Both the position numbers and the translations under genes were made by a program. From Ustilago trichophora (lineage: Eukaryota > Basidiomycota > Ustilaginomycetes > Ustilaginales > Ustilaginaceae), in NCBI GenBank assembly GCA_900323505.1, contig OOIN01000028.1, positions 248,001 through 312,000 of the forward strand: a stretch of 64,000 bases of DNA. The letters are read 5' to 3'. Shown here piece after piece: positions 49,713 to 60,190 of this stretch; the first letter of the stretch is position 1; every line of letters begins with the position of its first letter. Below the pieces are notes generated by a model. That model saw only the letters and a list, made by a program, of their open reading frames with translations. It did no database searches and had not been told where the DNA came from.

Positions 49713-50702
49713 CCGAGGAATTGCAATTTGGGCGTGAGACGCCTAATTCGGATCGAGATCGGAGCCACAACAGCAACCACAAGACTGTGACAGACAGACA
49801 GGATTTTTTTTATTTTTTATTGTTTCTTAATAAATGTTGCTTTTTTTTCCCGCCTTTCGTGTGCTGGTGGCTGAAGTCGGATCGAACCTCGTCGACGAAA
49901 GAGACTTTAGGAGCGAGATGGCGGTGAATGTAGTCGCTGCTCTACGTTATAGCAAAGATGCCCGGAGAGAGAGAGAGAGACAAGCTCGGCGGCAAAAAAA
50001 AAAAGTGTGTGCGATTCAGCGGCTTGGCTGCTGCAATGGCTCAAAAAATATGCAACAAGGGCGAAGCGCCGGTTTAGAAATCCAAGAGATGGATTTGCAA
50101 ATGGGAGGCTTAGCGGTAAAGTGACGAAGGAGATGATGCGGTTGAGAGATGGATGATGGATGAAAGATGTGATGGCTGTCAAGATGATGTAAGTTGGGTG
50201 GATGCAAGATGGGATGGGTTGGTAGGATGGGAGATGGTTAAGCGATATGGTACCTGAAGGGAAATGGCAAGGGAAGGGACGAGGTGGTGGGTAAAGTCAA
50301 GAAGCGAAGATCCGCGCCATGAAGCATGCATCCTCGAAGGGACGACTGGCTCCGCGTTTGATTCCATTTCCGTTTCCAATTTGGCAATATTCCACTCTCC
50401 GTCACCTCTTTCTCTCTCTCTCTCTCTCTTGCTCACACTTCTGTGCGAAATGAGACAGCAATCGATCCTCCCCGCAGCCAAGAGACAAGCAAAAACATGA
50501 AATTAGGACAACGCTTTTCCATCTTTGATGCAGTGCAATGCAAAGTGGCATACAGTGTACGGTACACACATAGGTATACCTCCTTGTACAGACAGATTGA
50601 CATGAGTGGACGGCGGCATTATTGTCAGAGGAAGGATGACAAGACAGCAACCCTAGTTTATGCTGGATGGTGGACGCTTCCATGTGGCTGACTGGCTGGC
50701 AT

Positions 50703-50748
50703 GAGCAAGCTGGAAGAGCAAGCTGGAAGAGCAAGCTGGAAGAGCAAG
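50703..50748. repeat. 13-nt tandem repeat (GAGCAAGCTGGAA)n
   Basis: Three perfect copies plus a 7-nt partial copy, in the divergent promoter region upstream of the dehydrogenase gene. Confidence 0.95.
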
Positions 50749-51209
50749 GTCATCATCGCACAGCAACGCATCGCAACCCAAAATCCAACCTTCGAAATTC
50801 TCCTTTTCCCGCCTTTTCCAAGATCCAAATTCTCAGATCTCATCCAACAGACCCGATCCAACCATACGAATCGGTGATTGGAACGCGCTCTTTTCGGCGA
50901 CTTTGAGCCCCGAACACTCCGCCAAAGCGTGCTCTTCGGCTAGATCGCCGACATGGCGTGGGGAAAGCACACAAAATCACACGCCAGGTGGTCCATGCTC
51001 TCTCCCTTCCTCCCTTTTCTGTATACTGTAGACACAAACAACATGCACCGCAATCCTCGTGATGCTCACTGCCCTTCCATTCGTCGGTGATTTCTTCCCC
51101 ACGTCTTGAGCATCTCCTCCCCCGACCCCGAGAATTGTCACCCTCTCAACCTTGACGCTTGGCGTGGCTTGACTGTGTGTCATCACATGCTACGCCAAAA
51201 CCAGGACTC

Positions 51210-51216
51210 TATATAA
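51210..51216 (+). promoter_or_regulatory. TATA box of the short-chain dehydrogenase gene
   Basis: TATATAA lies 90 bp upstream of the ATG at 51300, the expected place for a TATA element. Confidence 0.5.
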
Positions 51217-51299
51217 TTCACTGAGCAATCACACAAAAGTTCAAGTAGCTTCGCTCCTCGTGACCAAACAGTCAACCACCTTCCTCTCGAACTGCAGCC

Positions 51300-52913
51300 A
51301 TGTCGTTTGCCAAGTTTGCAAAGTCGCTTCCACCTTCTCTCAGCCTCGCCGGTCGCACCGCCCTCATCACCGGCTCTTCGTCCGGTATCGGCAGGCAGAC
51401 GGTATGTTCTTACCTCGCTGCCCCTACTTTACTTATAGGATCAAGCAGACCCACTTACCGCTAGCTTGTCTTCTCGGACCAACTTGACAGGCTCTGCACC
51501 TCGCTCGAGCGGGTGCCAGCATTCTCTGCACAGACTTGGTAAGCAGCCACACAAACGCCTTTCACTACCTACCACAGCAAGCTGATGCAACCCGTCTACC
51601 ATCATCGTTGCCCTCCTTCATAGCAACCCGAGCCCCTCGGTGCCAGTAAGGTTCCCTCGCAGGGCTCACGACACGTCCCCACTCATGAATGTGAGTCCTT
51701 TCATGTTATGGCACAATCAAAGACTCCTCGGAAGAACAGCCGTTCTGACCAACTTCTGCTCCAATGTTCTGCTCGTATATCTGCTAATACAGTGATTCAG
51801 AGTCTCGGAGGACATGCTGACTTCCAACAGCTCAACGTTACCTCCGAGTCTGAGTTCCAAGCAGCCATCGACAAAAGTGTCAAGTTTGGCCGTGGACGAC
51901 TCGACATGTGAGTACTACCCCTGTCAGCACATCGACTTTCCGGCACAGCTTTGCTCAACATCTCACCTTTCTACCCTTTCCTTGCTGTTGCTATAGTCTC
52001 GTCAACAATGCAGGGTAAGTACTGGTCACAATTGCTTGTCTGCTTTCCGTCTCATGAAAACTCAGTTGATCGCCTCTCCCGTACCATTCCACCTTGCAAA
52101 TGACACAGCATCACCGCTTTCAGCGGCGGCATCGAGCACGAGTCCCTCGAGACGCTCGAAAAAGTTCTTGCCATTAACGTCAAAGGTCTTTGGATTGGTA
52201 CCAAGCTTGCGGTAAGCCACTCCCCCCCCTTGACCTCAATCAACAAGTCGAACCCCCCACTCATCATTGCGTATTCCTCGCTCCTCCTCCCTCGTTGACA
52301 CCGCGCGCAGGTGCAACAAATGATGACACAAGACCCCATCGCATTCCCCGCCGACCTCGAGGAGGATCTGGACAGCTTCAATGACGTCCCCACTTCTGTA
52401 CCGCTTCGACCCGCCTACTCTGCCCAAGCCGGCTCTCCCATCTCCACCGTTGGCCGTCGAGAGGGCGATAAGGGTGCCCGAGGCTCGCGCGGGTCCATCA
52501 TCCAGATCGCATCTATCCACGGATTGATCGGTGGTCCATCCGAGCCCGCATACTGCGCATCTAAAGGCGCCGTTGTCAACTTGACCCGACAAGTGGCGTG
52601 CGATTACGCACCGCACAGAATCAACGTCAACGCCATCTCACCCGGTTACTTGGCTGGCACCGCAATGGTCGCCGACATCAGCCCTCAACTTGCCGCCATG
52701 AGACCCACTTACTGGCCTCACCAGGGCAGTGCCAGGGACGTGGCTAATGGTGTCATGTAAGTGTCCACTCCTTCCCCAGTTTCAAAACGATAGAGTAGAG
52801 CATTGACTAGACGTATCCGATCATGTGACACTGTTGACAGGTTCTTTGCAAGAGACGCCCCCTGGTGCACAGGAAGCATCCTTCCCATCGATGGCGGCAC
52901 CACCGCTCGCTGA
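51300..52913 (+). CDS. Short-chain dehydrogenase/reductase with eight exons
   Basis: An NAD(P)-dependent oxidoreductase of 323 residues. Exons are 51300-51401, 51491-51538, 51624-51690, 51793-51907, 51997-52014, 52109-52211, 52311-52756 and 52841-52913. All introns have GT and AG ends, and phases match throughout. The cofactor loop is TGSSSGIGRQ (residues 24-33). ILVNNAG is assembled across the 18-nt exon 5. The catalytic Ser is probably in IIQIASIHG, and the YxxxK is AYCASKGAV. The end reads GSILPIDGG. The acceptor of exon 4 is ACAG ending at 51792, because the next AG would create a stop. The substrate is unknown. This is by far the most intron-rich gene in the window. Confidence 0.85.
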
Positions 52914-53052
52914 ACCTCTTTCTTGCACTTCATGACACACGATCGAATCACACCCTATCCCCATCTCCGCAATACAAATACATTTGCACCAGGGCGCTAT
53001 GCATATCCTACACAAAAAGCCAAAGCAAATTTCCTGAATGGACTGGATCTAT

Positions 53053-53576
53053 CTACTTTCCAGTGCCCCAATTTGCCAAACCTGCCAAGCCGACACCTAC
53101 AGGCATATCTGCCGTTCCCTGTTGTCCAACTTGACCTTGCTGTTGCTGTTGACCACCTGGCTGTTGTCCGGCACCATTCTGCTGTTGTTGCGGGAACCCC
53201 ATTCCGAATCCACCCATGTTGGCACCACCCATCATTCCCATCAATCCACCCATCTGTCCCCCTACTCCACCTAACCCAGCCATGCCCATCCCGTTGGCAC
53301 CGGCGCCTGCACCAAAATTTGCATTCGCCGCAGCCGCTGCACCAAATTGACCCAACCCCATCCCCTGCATAGCCGCCAGTGCTGCCGCAGTAGCTTGCGG
53401 ATTGCTGGTTGCTGGGAATCCGTTGTTCATCATCGGCAGACCAAACCCACCCGGATTGGCTCCGAATTGTTGTTGCTGTTGTTGAAGGTTGGGAAACAGT
53501 CCGGCTTGCATGGCTGCTTGAAGTTGTTGTTGTTGCGTGAGTTGGGCTTGCATTGCTTGTTGTTGCAGTTGCTGCT

Positions 53577-53619
<43 letters not shown>

Positions 53620-55443
53620 TTGAGGTTGGGAAGGGATAGATCGATGTGCAGGGGTAGGTGTAGATTGGACCGAGGGAGTGGCACTACCGAGAATAGGTGT
53701 CGATTGGACATTGGCCGCAGAGGCGTCTGGTGCAGAGCCGTTGGCTGCAGCAGAGGCAGAAGCGGGAGGCTTCTTATCCGCCTTTGCGGGAGTCTTCTTC
53801 TTCCCCGTCGTAGCAGCTGCCGCCGCTGGTGGTGCAGGTGTAGAAGCAGCAGGTTTTTTACCCGCGGTCTTTTTAGGCGACGTTTTCTTGTCCTTATCGG
53901 GACTACCTGGTTCCGCGCCATTCGCTGCACCTTTTGCGCTCTTATTCGGACTCTTTGACGCACTCGCCTCTGCCGCCGCAGCCGCAGCCGCTGCTGCTTC
54001 CTCCTTGATCTTCTTCTTACTCTTCCCCTTTGCCGGCTTACTACCGTTTGCCGCAGCAACAGCCGCAGCTTCCTTCTCCTTACGCTCCTTTTCTTCCTTC
54101 TCAGCCTTCTCCTTCTCCTCTTTCTCCTTGCGCTCCTTCTCCTCACGCTCCTTTTTGGTGAGCTTCTTCTTCGGCTTCTTAGCCGTGGCAGCGGCAGCTT
54201 CTTCCTCAGCCTTCTTGGCAGCAGCGGCGGCAGCGGCTGCTTCGGCCTCTTCTTTCTCCCGCTGAGCCTTCTTTTTCTTCTTCGAGGGAGGCTTCTTGGC
54301 CGCAGAAGTGTCGGCTGCAGCAGCATCGTCTTTGTCGCTTGCCTTGGTCGCGTCTTTTCCACCCTTCACAGGTGCAGCAGCAGGAGCCCCATTGGCCGCA
54401 CCGCCAGCAGCAGGCGGGGGAGCCCCGGGCATTCCTCCACCAAGCGCAGCGTTTCTCCCCATCCTCCACCGTTCGATGAATCCCATCCGTCCAAATGTAG
54501 GCACGAACGCTGTCGCTGCCGCAGCCATCGTCTCGCCAACCGCAGGGCCCTGTCTCGGCATCCCCCCAGCCGCACCACCAGAAGGTTGCAACGTAGACTT
54601 GTGCCCATGTTGCATAAGCCGCATGATCTTCTCCCTGCGCTGACGGTTTGCTTCTTCCTTTTCCATTTCGATCGAGTTGGCCCCACGCTTTTTCGCTGAC
54701 CGATACGGCGAATCCTGCGATGGATTGTATGCGGCGGGTAAGGCCGTTGAACTGAGCATCAGATTGGCGATCCTAGTCGCTTGTGGGTCGGGTGTGAGAC
54801 ATAGAGGTGGAGCTGTGAGCGCAAGGATCTTGGCCTCAACCTCGAGTGCCTCTTGATCGCTCCACATACCACCTGCCATATCGTCGAGCATCTTGATATC
54901 CGCCCACAGCGTTTCGGAGGTAGGATGGAGGACGATTCGATAGATCTCTACCCCGCCCAACCCGCTCGTGCGTGGATCTGACGAACCAGTTCCACCCAAC
55001 AGCTTGCGTGCACCGTATCTCCCACCTTCTTGCAAATAAAACAAGCTCGACGCCAGCCCGCTTTCCTCCGTCGCCGAATCGCGGGCATCCCCGCCTCTCG
55101 CCCCGTTGGCGCTGATACTATGTAATTCTCTCGGCCCCAACGTCGACGCAGATGCAGCAGCATGACTGCGATGATCATGCACGTCTACCAACAGACATCC
55201 TTCGAAGAACTGCACCCCAGACTCGGTGAGCACGTCTATCAAGTCTGCCGGCACCTTTTGATCGCGAATGTAGCCGAGAAATGCTTTGACGGGCGAGTCA
55301 AAGAGGAACATGCCATTTTGACGTTCGAAGCGGAAATGGTTGTTGTGCAGGTGTAAAATAAGGGAAGGTTTGTCTTTGCGATGCCGCCGAAGAATTTGTC
55401 GGGTTGTGCGGGAGGTGTTGTACACCGAGGCTGTGGTCGCCAT
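53053..55443 (-). CDS. SPT20: SAGA complex subunit Spt20
   Basis: Structural subunit of the SAGA transcriptional coactivator. The 796-residue protein has the Spt20 domain at about 25-220, recognised by SLILHLHNNHFRFERQNGMF, VKAFLGYIRDQKVPADLIDV, and GVQFFEGCLLVDVHDHR, with a later YRIVLHPTSETLWADI. The middle is a Lys/Glu/Ala-rich charged helix region (about 380-560, KKKKKAQREKEEAEAAAAAA). It is followed by Pro/Ala-rich sequence, a run of about twenty Gln, and a Gly/Met/Gln-rich tail, as in fungal Spt20 activation-type tails. The ATG at 55443 (MATTASVYNTSRTTRQIL) is taken, as only a GTG lies upstream in frame. Confidence 0.87.
53559..53623. repeat. CAG/CAA (polyglutamine) repeat inside SPT20
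   Basis: A mixed TTG/CTG array on the plus strand, reading CAA/CAG on the coding strand and giving about twenty consecutive Gln, then LQQQ. The mixed codons suggest selection for the peptide over simple slippage. Confidence 0.9.
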
Positions 55444-56102
55444 GGTGGTTGAAGGTTCCTTAGAGCGGGTATTGTACCGGCAAGGTAAGCTCCGACGCAA
55501 GCTTGTTGAATATGTATGCACCCCAAGATCCTCTATTAGTTCGATCTTGGATGCTGAATGAGCGCTCTGTCGCTGACGAAGCCGCTATACGTTTACTCCA
55601 TGAGATACAATCTTCAGCAACAAGTAAGGCCGGGATTTGCTTTTTATGAGCCGCACCGCTTATCGCAAGTTGAACTGCGATGCAAGATACTGCCTAGTGA
55701 GGCACCAGAAGTAGCAATGCGATGGTTGGCAGAGGGATGTCGAGGGCCGCCGGATTCCTGTGTGGTGGGTATGTGTTCAAGCGTGCGGACGGAAAGATGG
55801 TGGTAATGATTGACGTCCTGCAGGAACGCCCAACTTGTAGTTGCCGTGGGCAGTCGGACGCGTTTCCGACAGCCGAGCTTCTCCTCCTCCTCGATTCGCA
55901 ACAAAATAAATTATGTAATGGTCTGTCATCGTCCCCGCGTTCCTTCTGCTCCTCCACCTTGAGCATCAACTTTCCCCAGACTTGACCGCTTCTCGTTCTG
56001 CCATCATCCTCCGTCGGGCTTACTAGAAACACCTCCTCGTACAGACAGCCAGCGCCTACAAGCCGATCCCTTTGCGAGAAGGCTGTGAAGTGTAGCACCA
56101 AG
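55444..56102. promoter_or_regulatory. Divergent promoter region, SPT20 and NME6-like genes
   Basis: A 659-bp divergent region. No repeat or additional gene was recognised. Confidence 0.4.
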
Positions 56103-56868
56103 ATGACATTAATAGCAAGAGCAACTTCGACAATCGCGCTGGCCGCACGATCCACAGCATCCACATCATCGTCAAGGATATCCCCTCTGCGCAACCCTCC
56201 ATCCACCTCTACATCGCATCACCAGCCTTCACCAAGCAGATCAATATCGAGCAACTCAAAAGATTCACACGAGCTCCAGCTCACATTGGCTCTAATCAAA
56301 CCGTCCGTGTGCGCCTATCAACCGGACGTCTCCGCCATCTTGAAGGAAATCAAGCAGTCTGGTCTAAATGTAAGCCCCAGTTCCCCACTTTTCCCCTACC
56401 AGTCTGCTTCCCTCCTCTCTTCTTATGCTCCATCTTCTAACCCTCACCCTGCGATCCTTTCACCTTCAGGTCGCCCGAAGCCGCCGGTTATTCTGGACAT
56501 CCACCGACGCCCACGCATTCTATTCCGAACACTCTGGCCGCTTCTACTACGACCGTCTCATCCTCGGTATGATCTCCGGCCCATCCCTCGCTTTGGCGCT
56601 CTATGGACCCAATGCCATCTTAAAGTGGCGTCAGATGTTGGGCGCTACAAAGGCATACAAGTCGAAATGGGAAGATCCTTCCTCCCTGCGTGCCAGATAC
56701 GGTCTCGGGGATACAAGAAATGGGTTTCATGGTTCAGATTCAACCGAATCGGCAAAGAGAGAATTAGGATTAGTCTTCGATAGCTGGGATACGGAATGGT
56801 GGCTGCAGAGGGAGCAAGCCAAGCTGCCGAACGATGGTGGGGGTAGGTTGAATCCGCTTGGCTTTTGA
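56103..56868 (+). CDS. NME6: NME6-type nucleoside diphosphate kinase, mitochondrial, one intron
   Basis: Exons are 56103-56369 and 56470-56868, giving 221 residues. The 100-nt intron has GTAAGC and TTCAG ends and lies in phase 0. The N-terminus (MTLIARATSTIALAARSTAS) looks like a mitochondrial presequence. The kinase domain begins LQLTLALIKPSVCAY and continues through FYSEHSGRFYYDRLI and GPNAILKWRQMLGAT. The phospho-acceptor H176 sits in RNGFHGSDS. The pattern YGLGDTRNGFHGSDS with the short extra loop is that of NME6, not the NME1/Ynk1 group. NME6 proteins act in mitochondria and support nucleotide supply. The first Met at 56103 is preceded in frame only by a GTG. Confidence 0.85.
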
Positions 56869-57058
56869 ACGGAGAGGTCGCATACTATGAACAAAGACAG
56901 ATTTCTCGCAATAATGCAAACTTGATACCATAATGAGCAATCGGAAGTCCATATTACAGAGAGATTCATGATTGGCTAACTTAAGGAAAATGACCGTGAA
57001 GATACACCACCAACGAGCGGCTTCGTGAGCCACAACATCACATTACAGACATCTGGAT

Positions 57059-60000
57059 TTATGCGGAGCGATAAGCCTTGGGATCCTTCATAATCTTCAA
57101 CGATGACAATCTGCCCACGCGCAGCTCATCCTCCTCGTACCCTTCTTCGCCCTCGACTGCCTCGCCATCCTCCTCTCCACCCAGGTCGTCATCCTCACTG
57201 CTGGTCTGCATGACCCTCCCAGCTGCGAGACGGCCAAAGAGACCATCGCTCTTGGTCGGCGTAGTGCTGTTGCGACCACCGCGCTTGGCACGAAGCGCCG
57301 CGATCTTGTCCTCGGAGCCAGTGCTGATGGCCAAACCTTCCTCGTTGGCGAGATGCAGCAGGCAGATGAAGCAGAACGACGTTGAGATCTCCTCCATCTT
57401 GTCCTGCGTGTATGCCTTTTGCAAGCCAGACAGCACCGATTCGAAGGTCTTGACGCCACCAGCTGCTTCGGTCGCTGTCGAAGCAATGGATTCGTCACCG
57501 TCCTCGTCGGCACCAGCAGCAGCCTTGGCAGCAAGGGAAGCCGGGTCTTCGTCTGATCCAAGGATGCCAAGCTCCTTCCAGATGTTCTCTTTAAGCTTCT
57601 TGACGTCGACTCGCTTGGCCTTCTTGGCGTAGTTGACGTACTCAGGCTTGACACGGTTGAGTGCCTGCAGAGTCTGGGTGAGCTCCTCATCCTCCATATC
57701 ACCACCAGCGGTCGCATTCGCCGGCGAATCGTCAAGGCCACCCAGGTCGCCGCCGTTGGCATCATAGCCATCGTCGGCGTCGTGGAAGAATTGAGTGTCG
57801 AAAGGCATACCACCGTCAGCACCGCCCATATCATCTCCATCACCGGCAGCGTCGGCCCACACTTGATCATCAGCGCCAAAGCCGCTACCACTACCGGGTT
57901 GACCTTTGCGGCGCATGTTGATCGCCACGCGCGGTTTCAAGAAGAGTCGCAAGAGCTGTTTCGAGCTGAAATGACGGTCCTCTGGCAACAAGTAGGCATC
58001 CGAGGACGATGCTGCCAGACTCGCCATCTTCTTGCTAGCGTTGAGGGGCAAAGTGATGGCGGCAGCCTGCTTGGCGGGCTCAAAGATTTCCTTGACGTTG
58101 ACAGCACCCTCTTCAGAGAGGAAGTCAATGACAAAAGGTTCCTTGCTCTTCTTGCTCTCTTTGCGGGCGGTTGCGGCAGCTTGAGCAGCAGCACCGGTGG
58201 CAGAACCCAATCCCAAGGGTCCGGTGGCAGCCACACGGGACAGCTTCCAGTGCTCGGGACCGGCCCAGTTGCGCATGAGTCGGCGGTCAAAGTAGTCAAA
58301 CAGATCACTACCATTCTCGCCATCGGCACCGTCCATAGGTCGTCCGGTGTCGGGGTTGAAGGCCATCGCCATGACGAGCTCAGACGAGGGACCAGCCGAA
58401 GGATCGAAGGGTCCATAGCCTTGAACATCGCCGGTAGTGCCGTCGAGAACAACAGGGCCACCGTGGTGGAAAGCAGGGGCTGTGTCGAGTGCGTCGAAAA
58501 AGTCGTTGCCATCGTCGTCGTTGTCATCCATAGGCGCACCCATGTCAGCGCCAAAGAAGTCGATGTCTGCTCCAGCGCCATCCAAAAGCGGGTTGACGTC
58601 GTCCTGGAAGCCGCCACCAACGTACTCTTCGGATTGCGCGCGCATACCATTGACAGCTTGCGAATCGTAGTAGGTGTCTGCGTGCGTTGCAGTGTGGAAA
58701 GTCTGCTGGTTAAATTCGTCGAGACCGACACCGAAGGGCGTGTCGTCGTCCTTGGAGAAGCGGAAGTTGCAGAGTGTGGGGCAGAGGACGCGGCGTGAGA
58801 GCAGCGAGTTGACATCCTCGGATGTTCCTTCAGCGTTGCCGAACTCGTCCGAGCCAAGCCACTTGGTAGCGAGCTTGGACAAGTCGACCATCTCGGTTTC
58901 GCCTTGCTCTTCAACAGCAGGAGCGGGACTGTCGGCGTTCTCGCTAATTTCACCATCCTCACCCACTGCAAGCATCTTGGCCAAATCCTCGTCACTGCCG
59001 ACACCTGCTACATCACTAGCATCAAAGATGACAGCCATGGACGAGTCGACGCCGAGATGGTTCATGAGGAGACCACTGGCACCGCCTTCATCAAAGTCGG
59101 CCGAAGTCTTTTTGAAAAGCGGGTCGACGGTAAACTCGAGCTCGAACTTCTTGATCTGGATGTGGCCGAACGTCTTGGCGAGAGTAGCTTCCTTGTTCCT
59201 CTTTCTCTTTCGTGTCGAGGTGCCGGTGCCATCCTCGTCGTCGTCATCGTCAGCGTCATCATCTCCATCCTCGTTGCCACGCTTGTCTTTACGTGTAGCC
59301 TGGTCAATGTCATCTTGCAGACCCGAGAGAAGTTTTCCTGTTTCGACGACGACGGAGTCGACTCGAGATGTCCATACTTTGACACAGCCATCGAGCGTGC
59401 ACGATGCTTTCTGGAAGTTGATGCTACCGTCTCCGCTCTCGTTACGGAGGAGCGACATGTCGTGGAAGTAGTCGATGAGGGCAAAAGACCAGGTGTTGGT
59501 GGAGTTGATCTTGTTGTCGGTGGCCATCTTCATCCATTCTTCGAAGCTAGATGTGTCGACACGCAGAGAGGCAGCAGCGGGAGCTGCAGTGTTTGGGTCG
59601 CTGGCGGAAGCTGCGTTGGATGCCGGATGCGCCGACTGACCACGAGGACGCATGATGGAGGAAGCATCGACGACGGCATGCGATCTAGCCAGAGCAGCAA
59701 CGCGCGAGTTCTGAAAAGCGACGGATGTGTTGCCTGCATTCATAAGAACGGAAGCGTTGGGGTTGGATCGCGCCAAGATGGAGCGATTGGCGCTGTTAGA
59801 TGCCGAAGGCTGGCGGCTGGATGGTGCCGTGGGAGGTCGAGATGCAGATTTGGAGTGATTGCCGGAAGCTTTGCGTGTATTGCTTTGTGGGTGATTGTTC
59901 TCCTCCTCCTCATCGTAGTCATCGCCATCTTCTTGGTCGTCGTCGTCTTCTTCTTCTTCTTCAGCGATATCTTCGTCATCATCGAAGCGGCCTCGGTGCT

Positions 60001-60190
60001 TTGCAGATGCCGAGCGCGACTTGGATGAGGATGACCTGCTTGATACGGTCGATGAGGTCTTTCTGGATGAAGAAGAAGACTTGGTAGAAAGCGAGGCTTT
60101 TGTGCCTGAAAAGGAGGCGGAAATGGAGCGGTTTGCAGCGCGCGATTCCTCGAGCGGCGCTCGCGAAGATGATGATGTTCGAGAAGGCAT
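57059..60190 (-). CDS. BRN1: Condensin complex non-SMC subunit 2 (Cnd2/Brn1/CAP-H, barren)
   Basis: The kleisin that bridges the Smc2/Smc4 heads in condensin for mitotic chromosome compaction. The 1,043-residue protein has a Ser-rich basic N-terminus with an acidic run (about 70-100). The conserved barren block follows at about 225-285 (FEEWMKMATDNKINSTNTWS, ALIDYFHDMSLLRN, FQKASCTLDGCVKVWTSRVD). A middle block has LCNFRFSKDDDTPFGVGLDE. The C-terminal winged-helix part includes YAKKAKRVDVKKLKENIWKE and STSFCFICLLHLANEEGLAI. Several acidic disordered inserts make it longer than its yeast counterpart (about 750). The Ser-rich N-terminus has many potential phosphorylation sites. Confidence 0.93.
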   Translation of the reverse strand: MPSRTSSSSRAPLEESRAANRSISASFSGTKASLSTKSSSSSRKTSSTVSSRSSSSKSRSASAKHRGRFDDDEDIAEEEEEDDDDQEDGDDYDEEEENNHPQSNTRKASGNHSKSASRPPTAPSSRQPSASNSANRSILARSNPNASVLMNAGNTSVAFQNSRVAALARSHAVVDASSIMRPRGQSAHPASNAASASDPNTAAPAAASLRVDTSSFEEWMKMATDNKINSTNTWSFALIDYFHDMSLLRNESGDGSINFQKASCTLDGCVKVWTSRVDSVVVETGKLLSGLQDDIDQATRKDKRGNEDGDDDADDDDDEDGTGTSTRKRKRNKEATLAKTFGHIQIKKFELEFTVDPLFKKTSADFDEGGASGLLMNHLGVDSSMAVIFDASDVAGVGSDEDLAKMLAVGEDGEISENADSPAPAVEEQGETEMVDLSKLATKWLGSDEFGNAEGTSEDVNSLLSRRVLCPTLCNFRFSKDDDTPFGVGLDEFNQQTFHTATHADTYYDSQAVNGMRAQSEEYVGGGFQDDVNPLLDGAGADIDFFGADMGAPMDDNDDDGNDFFDALDTAPAFHHGGPVVLDGTTGDVQGYGPFDPSAGPSSELVMAMAFNPDTGRPMDGADGENGSDLFDYFDRRLMRNWAGPEHWKLSRVAATGPLGLGSATGAAAQAAATARKESKKSKEPFVIDFLSEEGAVNVKEIFEPAKQAAAITLPLNASKKMASLAASSSDAYLLPEDRHFSSKQLLRLFLKPRVAINMRRKGQPGSGSGFGADDQVWADAAGDGDDMGGADGGMPFDTQFFHDADDGYDANGGDLGGLDDSPANATAGGDMEDEELTQTLQALNRVKPEYVNYAKKAKRVDVKKLKENIWKELGILGSDEDPASLAAKAAAGADEDGDESIASTATEAAGGVKTFESVLSGLQKAYTQDKMEEISTSFCFICLLHLANEEGLAISTGSEDKIAALRAKRGGRNSTTPTKSDGLFGRLAAGRVMQTSSEDDDLGGEEDGEAVEGEEGYEEDELRVGRLSSLKIMKDPKAYRSA

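Larger units (their letters stand above)
49713..51299. promoter_or_regulatory. Divergent intergenic region with several simple repeats
   Basis: This 1,587-bp region lies between the large unknown gene and the dehydrogenase. It contains T-rich tracts (49805-49850), GA repeats (49966-49982), a GATG-rich segment (50145-50235), a TC repeat (about 50408-50430), a 13-nt tandem repeat (50703-50748) and a TATA element at 51210. No gene was recognised. Confidence 0.45.

Noticed and set aside
49868..49886. tRNA B-box-like GGTTCGATCC on the minus strand
   Set aside because: The flanking bases do not form a T-stem and no A-box or acceptor stem is found at the right distance.
51793..51800. Alternative acceptor (GATTCAG ending at 51800) for exon 4 of the dehydrogenase
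   Set aside because: Joining there creates a TAG stop at the junction, while the ACAG acceptor ending at 51792 keeps the SDR frame.
58904..60028. 374-codon open frame antisense inside the condensin gene
   Set aside because: Hydrophobic low-complexity sequence produced by the reverse of acidic and Ser-rich codons. The sense frame is a clear condensin subunit.
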